Source: Bifidobacterium eulemuris | GTDB taxonomy: Bacteria > Actinomycetota > Actinomycetes > Actinomycetales > Bifidobacteriaceae | Reading direction: 5' to 3' | Assembly: GCF_014898155.1 (NCBI RefSeq) | Contig: NZ_CP062938.1 | Coordinates: 2,232,001-2,296,000, forward strand | Length of the DNA: 64,000 nucleotides | Part shown: positions 32,795 to 45,410 of the stretch, in pieces | How the letters are laid out: each line of letters begins with the position of its first letter | How positions within the stretch are numbered: position 1 is the first letter of the stretch | Made by a program: the position numbers and the translations under genes | Notes under the pieces: generated by a model | What the model saw: only the letters and a program-made list of their open reading frames with translations | Databases searched by the model: none | What the model was told of the DNA's origin: nothing

Positions 32795-34615
32795 TCAGCG
32801 CTTGTCGCCGTAGATCTGGGTGGCGATCGTTTCGGCGAAGACGCGGTTCACTGCGGGGCGCACCACCTTCAGCGAAGGCGTCAGGCACTTGTTCTCATTG
32901 GTGAACTGCGTGCCCAGCACCACGAACTTGCGCACGGATTCGGCGCGCGAAACGGTCGCGTTGGCGCGGTCCACATAGGTTTGGATCTCCTCGTGCACCG
33001 CCGCGTTCGTCGCCAGACGGTCCACCGGCGTATCCACGGACAGGCCATGCGCGGCCAGCCACATCGGCAGGCTCTCCGGATCGAGCGTGACCAGCGCGCC
33101 GATGAACGGACGCGCGTCGCCCACCACCACGCAATGCTCCACGATCGGGCATTTGACGATCTCCTCCTCCAGCGGGATGGGGGAGACGTTCTTGCCGCCG
33201 GCCGTGATGATGATGTCCTTCTTACGGCCCGTGATGGCGAGGCGGCCCTCGTCGTCCAGCGACCCCAGATCGCCGGTTTTCAGCCAGCCGTCCTCGGTGA
33301 AGGTCTCGGCCGTCTTCTCGGGCAGGTTATGGTATCCGACGAACACGTTCGCGCCCTTGACCTGCACTTCGCCGTCCTCGCTGATGCGCACCGACGAGCC
33401 GGGCGCGGGCTGGCCCACGGTGCCGATTTTGTTGTCGGACGCGCGGGTCACGGTGAACGGGGCGGCGGTTTCGGTCATGCCGTAGCCCTGGATCATCGGC
33501 AGTCCGATGCCGGCGTAGAAATGCGCCAGATCCGGGTCGAGCGGCGCGCCACCGCACGCCACGAACTTGATGTTCGGACCCAACGCGCCGCGCACCGTGC
33601 GATAGACCAGCGTCTCGTAGGTCGCGCGTTCGGCGATCTCGCGGGCGGTGTGCGCCTCGCCGTTCTGCTCCTTGCGGCTCCACACGCGCGCGGCCGCCAC
33701 GGCCTTGGCGAACAGACGGCCTTTCATACCCATGCCGGCCTTGTGCGTGGCGGCGTTGTACACCTTCTCGAACACGCGCGGCACGCCGAGCAGATAGGTC
33801 GGGCGGAAGGAACGCAGGTCGGGCAGCAGCGAGCGGGTGTCGGGCAGATAGCCGACCACACCCGTGTCGGAGCCGATCGAACAATACTGGATATAACGGG
33901 CGAAGCAGTGGGCGAGCGGCAGGAACAGCAGCAGACGCGGGAGCCCCTCGCAGATCATCTCAGGCAGGCACTCATAGCCGGCGCGCACGATGGACAGGAA
34001 GTTGCGGTGGGTGAGCTCGGCGCCCTTCGGCGTGCCTGTGGAGCCGGAGGTGTAGACGATGGTGGCGAGGTCGTCGGCACGCACCGAGGCGATGCGCTCC
34101 TCGAGCTCCTCGTCGGAGACGGCCACGCCCATGCCTTCCAGCGCGCCGAGCGCGTTGCCGTCCATCATGAGGATCTGGCGCAGCGCGGGGCAACGGTCGC
34201 GCACGGAGTCGAGACGGTCGAAGCGCTCGCGGTCGTCGGCGATCGCGAGACGGACCGTGGAATCGTTGAGAATGCGTTCGGCCTGCGCGGCGGAATCGGT
34301 GTCGTAGATCGGCACGTTCACCGCGCCCACGGCGGCCAGCGCGAAGTCGAGCACGCCCCACTCGAAGCGGGTGGACGAGAACAGGGTCACCGCATCGCCT
34401 TTTTCGATGCCGAAGGCGATGAAGCCCTTCGCCGCGGCGCGCACCAGGCGGGAGAATTCGCCGGTGGTCACGTCCTGCCAGCGGCCCGGTCCCAGCTTCT
34501 TCGAGGCGATCACCGTGTCTTCGCCGGTGCGGGCGATGCGTTCGGTGAGCAGGGAGTACAGCGTTTCGTCGTCACGCACCTCGATGGTGCCGGGGGTGGT
34601 GTATTCGGTCAGCAT
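32795..34615 (-). CDS. Long-chain fatty acid-CoA ligase (AMP-forming)
   Basis: Activates fatty acids to acyl-CoA through an acyl-adenylate. The 606-residue product has the ATP-binding motif IVYTSGSTGTPKGAELTHRN (about 186-205), GYGMTETAAP (about 371-380), WLKTGDLGSLDDEGRLAITG, and the C-terminal-domain hinge GRKKDIIITAGGKNVSP. Overall it resembles actinobacterial FadD15-type enzymes. Length is normal. Monocistronic, convergent with the MFS gene. The fatty acid is probably exogenous, since bifidobacteria lack beta-oxidation; a lipid-incorporation role is inferred. Confidence 0.93.
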   Translation of the reverse strand: MLTEYTTPGTIEVRDDETLYSLLTERIARTGEDTVIASKKLGPGRWQDVTTGEFSRLVRAAAKGFIAFGIEKGDAVTLFSSTRFEWGVLDFALAAVGAVNVPIYDTDSAAQAERILNDSTVRLAIADDRERFDRLDSVRDRCPALRQILMMDGNALGALEGMGVAVSDEELEERIASVRADDLATIVYTSGSTGTPKGAELTHRNFLSIVRAGYECLPEMICEGLPRLLLFLPLAHCFARYIQYCSIGSDTGVVGYLPDTRSLLPDLRSFRPTYLLGVPRVFEKVYNAATHKAGMGMKGRLFAKAVAAARVWSRKEQNGEAHTAREIAERATYETLVYRTVRGALGPNIKFVACGGAPLDPDLAHFYAGIGLPMIQGYGMTETAAPFTVTRASDNKIGTVGQPAPGSSVRISEDGEVQVKGANVFVGYHNLPEKTAETFTEDGWLKTGDLGSLDDEGRLAITGRKKDIIITAGGKNVSPIPLEEEIVKCPIVEHCVVVGDARPFIGALVTLDPESLPMWLAAHGLSVDTPVDRLATNAAVHEEIQTYVDRANATVSRAESVRKFVVLGTQFTNENKCLTPSLKVVRPAVNRVFAETIATQIYGDKR

Positions 34616-35137
34616 TCGTGCACATATCCGTTCTGCGAACGTGGCCTTAAGGGGTTCGTGGCCACACTATCGCTCAGGTTACGCGGCCGTAGCCGACCGC
34701 GGCTTTGTGGCCTCCATCAAAAAGGTCCCGCTCCTTTTGTCCGCCGATACAAATGTGGATGACCGGGTGCTGGGTGCCGGCGAAGCCTGCGCTTGGCTTG
34801 GCCTGACGATGTGCGGAATGCGGGAGCGGCGCGGCCGGGTGGGATTGTGACAGCGGGTGGTGGGGCGTGTGGATGGATTTGTCTGAGGATGAGCTGCCTG
34901 CCTGAGACCGAGGTTTGGGAGCGGGACTTGTCGGTGGGAGCGCGGCCTTCGATAAGACGCTATAGGTTTTGCTTATTGCCGGAATATAGGCGCGCCGCGT
35001 GTCATGATGCGGACGCGCTTTAGCATGTGGGAGGATGACCGGCGCGTGGAGGGCACGACGCCGGCGTCGTATGCGATGCCGAGGCGCGACACTGTGCGCC
35101 CGCGGCACTTACCGCACGTCATGGAAGGGAAGAGAAC
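34616..35137 (+). other. Gene-free gap before pdxS
   Basis: 522 bp between the acyl-CoA ligase and pdxS, transcribed away from each other. I see no repeat of the other families, no convincing -10/-35 pair and no protein-like frame. Regulatory sequence for both flanking genes is expected here, but I cannot place it. Confidence 0.4.
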
Positions 35138-36013
35138 ATGGCCGAGAACCGCAACGAACTCAACAAGAACCTCGCCCAGATGCTCAAGGGCGGCGTGATC
35201 ATGGACGTGACCACGCCCGAACAGGCGCGCATCGCCGAGGACGCCGGCGCGTGCGCGGTGATGGCACTGGAACGCATCCCGGCCGACATCCGCGCCGCCG
35301 GCGGCGTGAGCCGTATGAGCGACCCGGCCATGATCAAAGGCATCCAGGATGCCGTGTCCATTCCGGTGATGGCGAAGGTGCGCATCGGGCACGTCGCCGA
35401 GGCGCGCATTCTGCAGGCCATCGAAATCGACTACATCGACGAGTCCGAAGTGCTCTCCCCGGCCGACGACGTCTACCACATCGACAAAACCCAATTCGAT
35501 GTGCCGTTCGTGTGCGGCGCGAAGAACCTCGGCGAGGCGCTGCGTCGTGTGGCCGAAGGCGCGTCCATGATCCGTACCAAGGGCGAGCCCGGCACCGGCG
35601 ATGTGATCCAGGCCGTGCGCCACATGCGCACGATGAACAAGCAGATCCGCGAACTCGTGGGGCTTCGCGGCGACGAGCTGTTCGAGGCCGCCAAGCAGCT
35701 GGGCGTGCCGGTGGAACTCGCCCGCTACGTGCACGACAACGGCCGTCTGCCGGTCGTCAACTTCGCCGCCGGCGGCGTCGCCACTCCGGCCGACGCGGCC
35801 CTGATGATGGAGCTCGGTGCCGAAGGCGTGTTCGTCGGATCCGGCATCTTCAAGTCCGGCGACCCGGCCAAGCGCGCGGCCGCCATCGTGCAGGCCACCG
35901 CCAACTGGCAGGACGCCGACCTGCTCGCGCGCCTGAGCGAAAACCTCGGCGAGGCGATGGTCGGCATCAACGAAGACGAAATCGAAACCATCATGGCGGC
36001 GCGTGGCGAATGA
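35138..36013 (+). CDS. pdxS: Pyridoxal 5'-phosphate synthase, synthase subunit
   Basis: Forms PLP from ribose 5-phosphate, glyceraldehyde 3-phosphate and ammonia supplied by PdxT. The 291-residue product has [37 protein letters not shown] (catalytic Lys), [30 protein letters not shown] and [17 protein letters not shown] (phosphate site). It is full length and highly conserved. GGAAGGGAAGAG precedes the start. pdxT lies 302 bp downstream beyond hairpins and a repeat. Confidence 0.98.
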   Translation: MAENRNELNKNLAQMLKGGVIMDVTTPEQARIAEDAGACAVMALERIPADIRAAGGVSRMSDPAMIKGIQDAVSIPVMAKVRIGHVAEARILQAIEIDYIDESEVLSPADDVYHIDKTQFDVPFVCGAKNLGEALRRVAEGASMIRTKGEPGTGDVIQAVRHMRTMNKQIRELVGLRGDELFEAAKQLGVPVELARYVHDNGRLPVVNFAAGGVATPADAALMMELGAEGVFVGSGIFKSGDPAKRAAAIVQATANWQDADLLARLSENLGEAMVGINEDEIETIMAARGE

Positions 36014-36075
36014 GCCGCTTGGCAGCTCATTCGCCACGAGGCGGCCGAAGAGGAAGCCCAGTGGGCTTCCGTGCC
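36003..36075. repeat. Hairpins at the pdxS 3' end
   Basis: Perfect 13-bp arms GTGGCGAATGAGC (36003-36015, including the pdxS stop) and GCTCATTCGCCAC (36025-36037), then a second hairpin with GGAAGCCC-AGT-GGGCTTCC near 36053-36071. No T-run. May stabilise pdxS mRNA relative to pdxT. Confidence 0.7.
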
Positions 36076-36138
36076 GCCGGAGCCATCCTTATAACAAAAC
36101 CCACTCCGTACGAATCGTAAGATTTCCGTTCCGCGACG

Positions 36139-36268
36139 ACATGAGATGAGATCCCTCGACTCCAGGCTGCGCCCTCCGCTCGGGATGACAGGAAGGGACG
36201 GTTGCTCCCCAGATGGCCGGCCTTTTCCGTCATGCTGAGCGGAGCGCAGCGGAGTCGAAGCATCTCGC
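36139..36268. repeat. CTGAGCGGAG-family repeat between pdxS and pdxT
   Basis: Two arms in opposite orientation: GAGATCCCTCGACTCCAGGC...CTCGGGATGACA (36147-36191) and GTCATGCTGAGCGGAGC...GAAGCATCTCGC (36230-36269). Same family as six other sites in the window. Confidence 0.85.
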
Positions 36269-36315
36269 ACCAAAGGCGGGAGTAGACCCTCTAAAGAATG
36301 GATTGAGAAGCACTT

Positions 36316-36936
36316 ATGGTCGTAGCAGTCGAATACATCAGTAAAGAGGCGTCCGAGGGCGCTGAAAACGCCACCCACGGTGTGACCGGCATCCTCGCCG
36401 TGCAGGGCGCGTTCGCCGAACACGCCGCCATGCTCGACCGGCTTGGCGCGCCGTGGAAGCTGCTGCGCGCCGCCGACGACCTCGACGGGTCCATCGACCG
36501 GGTGATCCTGCCCGGCGGCGAAAGCACCACGCAGGGCAAGCTGCTGCGTTCGACCGGCCTGTTCGAGAAAGTGGCCGCGCATATCGCCGCCGGCAAGCCA
36601 GTCTTCGGCACCTGCGCCGGCATGATCCTGCTCGCCGACCGTCTGGAGAACGACGACAACGTATATTTCGCCGCGCTCGACGCCACCGTGCGTCGCAACG
36701 CCTATGGCCGCCAGCTCGGCTCCTTCGCCGCCACCGCCGACTTCGGCGAGGTGCGGGACTTCCCGCTCGTGTTCATCCGCGGCCCCTACGTCGTCTCGGT
36801 CGGCCCGCGCGCCCAGGTCATGACCGAGGTGAACGGCAACGTGGTGGGCCTCAAACAAGGCAATATCCTCGCCACCGCCTTCCATCCCGAACTCACCGAC
36901 GACACCCGCATCCACGAGCTCTTCCTCAGCCTGTAG
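36316..36936 (+). CDS. pdxT: Pyridoxal 5'-phosphate synthase, glutaminase subunit
   Basis: Hydrolyses glutamine and channels ammonia to PdxS. The 206-residue product has VTGILAVQGAFAEHAAML, the oxyanion-loop LPGGESTTQGKLL, the nucleophile motif PVFGTCAGMILLA (Cys of the class I amidotransferase elbow) and the late ATAFHPELTDDTRIHELF with the catalytic His and Glu. An N-terminal extension of about 22 residues precedes the conserved start; a later start is not available with a good ribosome site. Confidence 0.96.
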   Translation: MVVAVEYISKEASEGAENATHGVTGILAVQGAFAEHAAMLDRLGAPWKLLRAADDLDGSIDRVILPGGESTTQGKLLRSTGLFEKVAAHIAAGKPVFGTCAGMILLADRLENDDNVYFAALDATVRRNAYGRQLGSFAATADFGEVRDFPLVFIRGPYVVSVGPRAQVMTEVNGNVVGLKQGNILATAFHPELTDDTRIHELFLSL

Positions 36937-37283
36937 AAAGAGCGCGCGAGCTCGAAGGTCGATTCGGGTGGTGGGGCGTCCGTGCTTCCGCTCCGATTGC
37001 GGTAACGGCAAGGCTTTGAGCAGAGCGTTGAAGCTCCGTAGGTTGTCGGCCATATGCGCTGATGGAGCCCGTGATGGCGCTCGTTTGCGTGAACCCTGAT
37101 ACCAAGCCGATTTCGAACGCATGATTATGCGTGATACGCCGCGGACTGCCCACGGAATTCGCAAGGCGACGACGCCGCATGCGAAAAGTCGGGCGAATCC
37201 CTTGCCACGGGTATGCGCGGGCCGCTAAGGTGACAGGTGGCTAGGCGCGAACAACCGCGCCGACGGTTCGCTGAGAGGTTCGC
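36937..37283 (+). other. Gene-free gap before the ABC exporter
   Basis: 347 bp with no protein-like frame. One small dyad, ACGCAT-GATT-ATGCGT at 37117-37132, may be an operator for the ABC gene; nothing else stands out. Confidence 0.35.
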
Positions 37284-41195
<3,912 letters not shown>

Positions 41196-41275
41196 TCCCG
41201 CGTTTCGCCAATATCGTACTACCGATGTGATCCCGCACTTCGCCAACATCGTGCTGTCGATGTAATCCGTTTACT

Positions 41276-41460
41276 CGTCATCTCGGGCAGAACGTTTCCC
41301 TCTTTTGTCATGCTGAGCGGAGCACAGCGGAGCCGAAGCATCTCTCGTGAATGGCGACGGAGCTCCTTGCGCCTCGGGCTGAAGCCCTTCGCTCTAGGAT
41401 GACGTTGATAATGGTTATTTGTCATGCTGAGCGGAGCGCAGCGGAGTCGAAGCATCTCAT
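41276..41460. repeat. CTGAGCGGAG-family repeats (two copies)
   Basis: GTCATGCTGAGCGGAGC...GAAGCATCTC at 41308-41345 and again at 41421-41459, with a diverged opposite arm between them. Lies downstream of the ABC exporter gene. Confidence 0.85.
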
Positions 41461-41481
41461 ACGTCCGATACTGGTATATCT

Positions 41482-41665
41482 GCGTTACCGGTAGTGTTCA
41501 AGAGGCTTTGCGGAGGTCGATCTGCGTTACGGGTAGTGCCCATATGCGCTGAGGCCGTATATGATCCGCGGAATACCGGGCCTGCTAGAAGCGATATGGC
41601 CGATATGGCACTACCGGTAACGCAGATCGACCTCCGCAGACCGCCAAATCCACTACCCGTAACGC
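41482..41665. repeat. 184-bp GCGTTACSGGTAGTG element, copy 2
   Basis: Same geometry as 15510-15693: motifs at offsets 0, 42, 127 and 169. Here motif 1 is GCGTTACCGGTAGTG and motif 2 is GCGTTACGGGTAGTG, and the two inverted motifs carry the same two variants in the same order. Inner flanks TGCGGAGGTCGATCT / AGATCGACCTCCGCA extend the hairpin. Sits upstream of the galactan cluster. Confidence 0.9.
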
Positions 41666-41832
41666 AGATAGGTTCTTGCGGACCGCGAAGCAGATAGGTT
41701 CTCGTGGACTGGAAGTGTCGAGTGCCGGCAGGACCGCAAGGACTTTTACGAGGTCATGATTGGTTCCTGTGGGCTGTGATTCACGGGTGCTGGAGGCTGT
41801 TTTCCTGGGAATACCAGGCGTGTCGGGGATGT

Positions 41833-41887
41833 TTGACAGATTGGTACACAGGTGTATCATAGAGGCATTGGTACACAGATGTACCAA
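41833..41887 (+). promoter_or_regulatory. galC promoter with two GalR-type operators
   Basis: TTGACA (41833-41838), 16 bp, TATCAT (41855-41860). Operator 1 TTGGTACACAGGTGTATCAT (41841-41860) covers spacer and -10; operator 2 TTGGTACACAGATGTACCAA (41868-41887) is a perfect dyad but for the central two bases. Centres are 27 bp apart. The same palindrome recurs twice before galA. The LacI regulator at 47558 is the likely binder. Confidence 0.88.
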
Positions 41888-41987
41888 CGGGGAAGGCCCC
41901 AATAACCAAACAGCGTCGCCTGCTGGGCGCGGTGGCAGCGGAAGCCACCGCAAGGCCGGTCGGGCGGCGCGAGTGAAGGAGAGCAAC

Positions 41988-43340
41988 ATGCGCAACGGTA
42001 AGAAGATCATCGCCGCAACGGCCGCCGCGGCGACCCTTGTGAGTATGGCCGCCTGCGGTTCCAGCAACGGTGCAGGGGATGGCGGTTCCTCGAGTGGAGA
42101 CGCCACCACGGAAATCGTCATCTGGGGCTGGGATTCCGGCAACGTCATCAACGAAGTGATTGAGGCCTTCGAGGAGGAGAACCCCGATATCACCGTCAAA
42201 TTCAACAACACCGGCACCGCGGCCGACACCCAGACCGCTTTGAGCAACGCCGTGCAGGCCGGCAACGGCGCCCCCGACGCCGTGATGCTTGAGGATCCCA
42301 CCGTCACCCAGTTCGCGGTGACCGGCGACCTGGTGGATCTGAGCCAGTTCGGCGCCGACGAGTACGCGGACGACTTCACCGCCGGCCCGTGGAACAAGGT
42401 GCAGTACGACGGCAAGCCCTATGCTCTGCCGATTGACTGCGGTCCTGAAATGTTCTTCTACAACAAGGCCGTGTTCGACGAAGCCGGCGTGAACGCCGAA
42501 GACATCAAGACGTGGGACGACTATTACGAGGCCGCCAAGAAGATCCGCGCCATCGGCTCCTACATCACCAACAACGCGGGCAGCTCCATGGAATACCAGC
42601 CCTTCACCGCGCAGGCGTGGCAGGCCGGCGCGCAGCCTTGGAAGGTCGATGGAGAGAACATCACCATCGATATGACCGAAGACGAGGGAATGCAGCGTTA
42701 CATCGAGTTCCAGCAGAAACTCATCGATGAGGACCTTATCGACACGAAGACCCAGAACTGGTCCGACGACTGGAACCGCGAGCTCAACGACGGCACTCTC
42801 GCCTCGCTCACCATCGGTGGCTGGATGCCCATCAACCTGATCAACGGCGCTCCCGACCAGGCCGGCAACTGGCGCGTGACCACCATGCCGCAGTGGGAGG
42901 AAGGCCAGTCGATCGGCGCCGAGGACGGTGGCTCCGCATGGGCCATCACCACGCAGTCCGACAAGCAGGAAGCCGCCTATAGGTGGGTCGAGTACATCAC
43001 CCATGGCAACGGTGCCGTGCTCAACTCCCAGACCGGTACGCTGTCTTGCCTGAAGTCCATCCTGAACTCCGACGAATTCACCGATGCGGACTCCAATAAG
43101 GAGACCAACGACTACTTCGGCGGGCAGAATGTGAACGAGATCCTCGCCGAAGCGGCCCAGGCCGACGTCACCGAATTCCAGTATCTGCCGTACAACCCGT
43201 ACGCACAGTCCACCTTCGGCGATCAGATCTCCAGGGCCTACAACAAGGAGATCACCCTCGAAGAGGCCTTCGCCAACTATGCCAAAGCTCTCGCGGACAA
43301 CGGCGAACAGCAGGGCTACACCATCACCCTCAAGGGCTGA
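41988..43340 (+). CDS. galC: Galacto-oligosaccharide ABC transporter solute-binding lipoprotein
   Basis: Extracellular substrate-capture protein. The 450-residue product begins MRNGKKIIAATAAAATLVSM and has a lipobox ending in MAAC (lipidated Cys near residue 23), then a Ser/Gly linker and a family 1 extracellular solute-binding domain starting EIVIWGWDSGNVINEVIEAF. The start at 41988 follows GAAGGAGAG. First gene of a cluster whose order (binding protein, two permeases, GH42, LacI, GH53) equals the galCDEGRA galactan locus described in Bifidobacterium breve. A hairpin after the gene may favour its excess over the permeases. No ATPase gene is present; a shared MsiK-like ATPase is expected elsewhere. 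Confidence 0.9.
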   Translation: MRNGKKIIAATAAAATLVSMAACGSSNGAGDGGSSSGDATTEIVIWGWDSGNVINEVIEAFEEENPDITVKFNNTGTAADTQTALSNAVQAGNGAPDAVMLEDPTVTQFAVTGDLVDLSQFGADEYADDFTAGPWNKVQYDGKPYALPIDCGPEMFFYNKAVFDEAGVNAEDIKTWDDYYEAAKKIRAIGSYITNNAGSSMEYQPFTAQAWQAGAQPWKVDGENITIDMTEDEGMQRYIEFQQKLIDEDLIDTKTQNWSDDWNRELNDGTLASLTIGGWMPINLINGAPDQAGNWRVTTMPQWEEGQSIGAEDGGSAWAITTQSDKQEAAYRWVEYITHGNGAVLNSQTGTLSCLKSILNSDEFTDADSNKETNDYFGGQNVNEILAEAAQADVTEFQYLPYNPYAQSTFGDQISRAYNKEITLEEAFANYAKALADNGEQQGYTITLKG

Positions 43341-43391
43341 TACGTCGACAGCCCATCGAAATCAACCGATTTCTCATAACGCGTAGCAGCG

Positions 43392-43427
43392 GAAGGCGGG
43401 TTTCCACCCCGCGTGGGACCCGCCTTC
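43392..43427 (+). terminator. Hairpin between galC and galD
   Basis: Arms GAAGGCGGGT / ACCCGCCTTC (10 bp, perfect) with a 16-base loop, 52 bp after the galC stop. No T-run: likely a partial terminator or 3' stabiliser, common after binding-protein genes. Confidence 0.65.
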
Positions 43428-43476
43428 GTCATGCCTCGCAGCTCCACCCCCACACCTCATCCGAAAGAGACAAGTC

Positions 43477-44394
43477 ATGACCGCACAGACCTCGGCGGCG
43501 ACGGCGCCGGAAATCCCCGTCAACAAGCACAAGCGCGACTGGCGCGGCTGGAAGTTCATGGGACCGTTCGCCGTGGTGTTCGTATTCGTGTTCATCATCC
43601 CGATCGTCTACGCCATCTACATCAGCTTCTTCAAGCGGCAGATGGTCGGCGGCACCAAGTTCGTCGGCCTCGAGAACTACGCGCGACTGTTCGTGGACAC
43701 GCAGTTCTGGAGTTCGGTGGGCCGCGTGGCCCTGTTCACGGTGGTGCAGGTGCCGATCATGCTGTTCCTGGCCGCCGCGATGGCGCTCGCCCTCGACTCG
43801 ATGAAACTGCACGGCACGAAGTTCTTCCGCATCTCGACCTTCCTGCCGTACGCGGTGCCGGCCGTGGTCTCGACGATGGTCTGGGGTTTCGTGTACGGCG
43901 CGAAGTACGGTCTGGTCGGCTCGCTCAACGACCTGCTCGGCACCAATATCGACGTGCTCAGCCCCGATGTGCTGCTCGCCGCCATCGTGAACATCAACAC
44001 ATGGGAATTCACCGGTTACAACATGCTGATCTTCTATTCGTCGCTCTCCACCATTCCGCACAGCCTCTATGAGGCCGCCAGCATCGACGGCGCGAGCGAA
44101 TGGCAGATCGTGCGCAAGATTAAACTGCCCGAGCTCAAGGGTTCGCTGGCAATCACGGTGATCTTCTCGATCATCGGCTCGTTCCAGCTGTTCAACGAGC
44201 CGAGCGTTCTGCAGAACATGGTTCCGGGCAACGCGATCACCACGTACTACACGCCGAACATGTACGCCTACAACCTGAGCTTCAGCGGCAACCAGTCGAA
44301 TTACGCCGCCGCGCTGGCCATCACCATGGCGGTGATCACCATGGCCATCGCCTACATCGTGCAGCTCAAGAGCATGAAGGAGCAGATGAAATGA
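43477..44394 (+). CDS. galD: Sugar ABC transporter permease, MalF type
   Basis: Inner-membrane permease of a carbohydrate-uptake (CUT1) ABC importer. The 305-residue product has six hydrophobic segments and the EAA loop EAASIDGASEWQIVRKIKLPEL (about 204-225), which contacts the ATPase. N-terminal region FMGPFAVVFVFVFIIPIVYAIY is the first helix. Start at 43477 follows GAAAGAGA. Overlaps galE by four bases (ATGA). Confidence 0.93.
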   Translation: MTAQTSAATAPEIPVNKHKRDWRGWKFMGPFAVVFVFVFIIPIVYAIYISFFKRQMVGGTKFVGLENYARLFVDTQFWSSVGRVALFTVVQVPIMLFLAAAMALALDSMKLHGTKFFRISTFLPYAVPAVVSTMVWGFVYGAKYGLVGSLNDLLGTNIDVLSPDVLLAAIVNINTWEFTGYNMLIFYSSLSTIPHSLYEAASIDGASEWQIVRKIKLPELKGSLAITVIFSIIGSFQLFNEPSVLQNMVPGNAITTYYTPNMYAYNLSFSGNQSNYAAALAITMAVITMAIAYIVQLKSMKEQMK

Positions 44395-45359
44395 CCGACC
44401 TCAAAGCACAGGAAAAGGCCGCGAAAAAGGCCGAGAAGGCGCGTCAAAAGCGCATCGCCCAAGACGAGAAGGCCGAGCGCAAGCGTTTCGCGAAGAACGG
44501 ATTCTCCAATCCGGCGAATCCTACCCGCTCCGTCGCGCTGACCGCGGTGTGCGCGATCTTCGCCGTGTACTGCCTCTTCCCCTTCGTCTACCTCATGATC
44601 AACGCCACCAAGACGCAGGCGGACTTCACCTCCACCTTCGGCCTCGGATTCGGCAAAACCTTCGCCCTGTGGGACAACATCGCCACGGTGTTCACCTACC
44701 AGGACGGCATCTTCGCCCGCTGGTTTTTGAACACGATCCTCTATGTGGTGTTGGGCGCGGGCGGCGCGACTCTGCTGGCCATCATGGGCGGCTATGCGCT
44801 GGCCAAATTCCGCTTCCCGGGCCGCAAGGCCTGCTTCGTGATCATCATCGGCGCGATCAGCGTGCCCGGCATCGCACTGGCGGTCCCGCAGTTCCTCCTG
44901 TTCGCCAAGCTCGGGCTCACCAACACCCCCGCTTCGATGATCATCCCCAGCCTCGTCTCCACCTTCGGCCTGTACCTCATGTGGATCTTCTCCGACCAGG
45001 CCGTGCCGGACGAACTGCTTGAGGCCGCCCGCGTGGACGGCGCCGGCGAATGGCGCACCTTCTGGCAGATCAGCCTGCCCCTGCTCGCGCCCGGCATCGT
45101 CACCACCGCCCTGTTCGCCATCGTTGCCACCTGGAACAACTACTTCCTGCCGTTGATCATGCTTAAGGATTCCGACTGGTATCCGCTCACCATCGGTTTG
45201 AACCAGTGGAAGGACCAGGCGAGCACCGCCGGCGGTCAGGCGATCCAGAACCTCGTGATCACCGGATCGCTGATCACCATCATTCCTCTGGTCATCGCGT
45301 TCCTCATGCTGCAGAAGTACTGGCAGTCCGGCCTCGCCGCCGGCGCGGTCAAGGAATAG
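44391..45359 (+). CDS. galE: Sugar ABC transporter permease, MalG type
   Basis: Second permease of the same CUT1 importer, 322 residues. A Lys/Glu/Ala-rich N-terminal tail (about 1-40) precedes six helices. The EAA loop reads LLEAARVDGAGEWRTFWQISLPLL (about 207-230). Translation is coupled to galD. The gal symbol follows the breve galactan locus and is not the UDP-galactose epimerase that usually bears the name galE. Confidence 0.92.
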   Translation: MTDLKAQEKAAKKAEKARQKRIAQDEKAERKRFAKNGFSNPANPTRSVALTAVCAIFAVYCLFPFVYLMINATKTQADFTSTFGLGFGKTFALWDNIATVFTYQDGIFARWFLNTILYVVLGAGGATLLAIMGGYALAKFRFPGRKACFVIIIGAISVPGIALAVPQFLLFAKLGLTNTPASMIIPSLVSTFGLYLMWIFSDQAVPDELLEAARVDGAGEWRTFWQISLPLLAPGIVTTALFAIVATWNNYFLPLIMLKDSDWYPLTIGLNQWKDQASTAGGQAIQNLVITGSLITIIPLVIAFLMLQKYWQSGLAAGAVKE

Positions 45360-45410
45360 TGGTCAAGGAATAGGGTCCACTCGAGGAGCGAGAGACAAAG
45401 GACGGGACGT

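Noticed and set aside
34674..35108. 144-codon minus-strand protein in the pdxS upstream gap
   Set aside because: His/Arg/Pro-rich, no recognisable motif, no convincing ribosome site.
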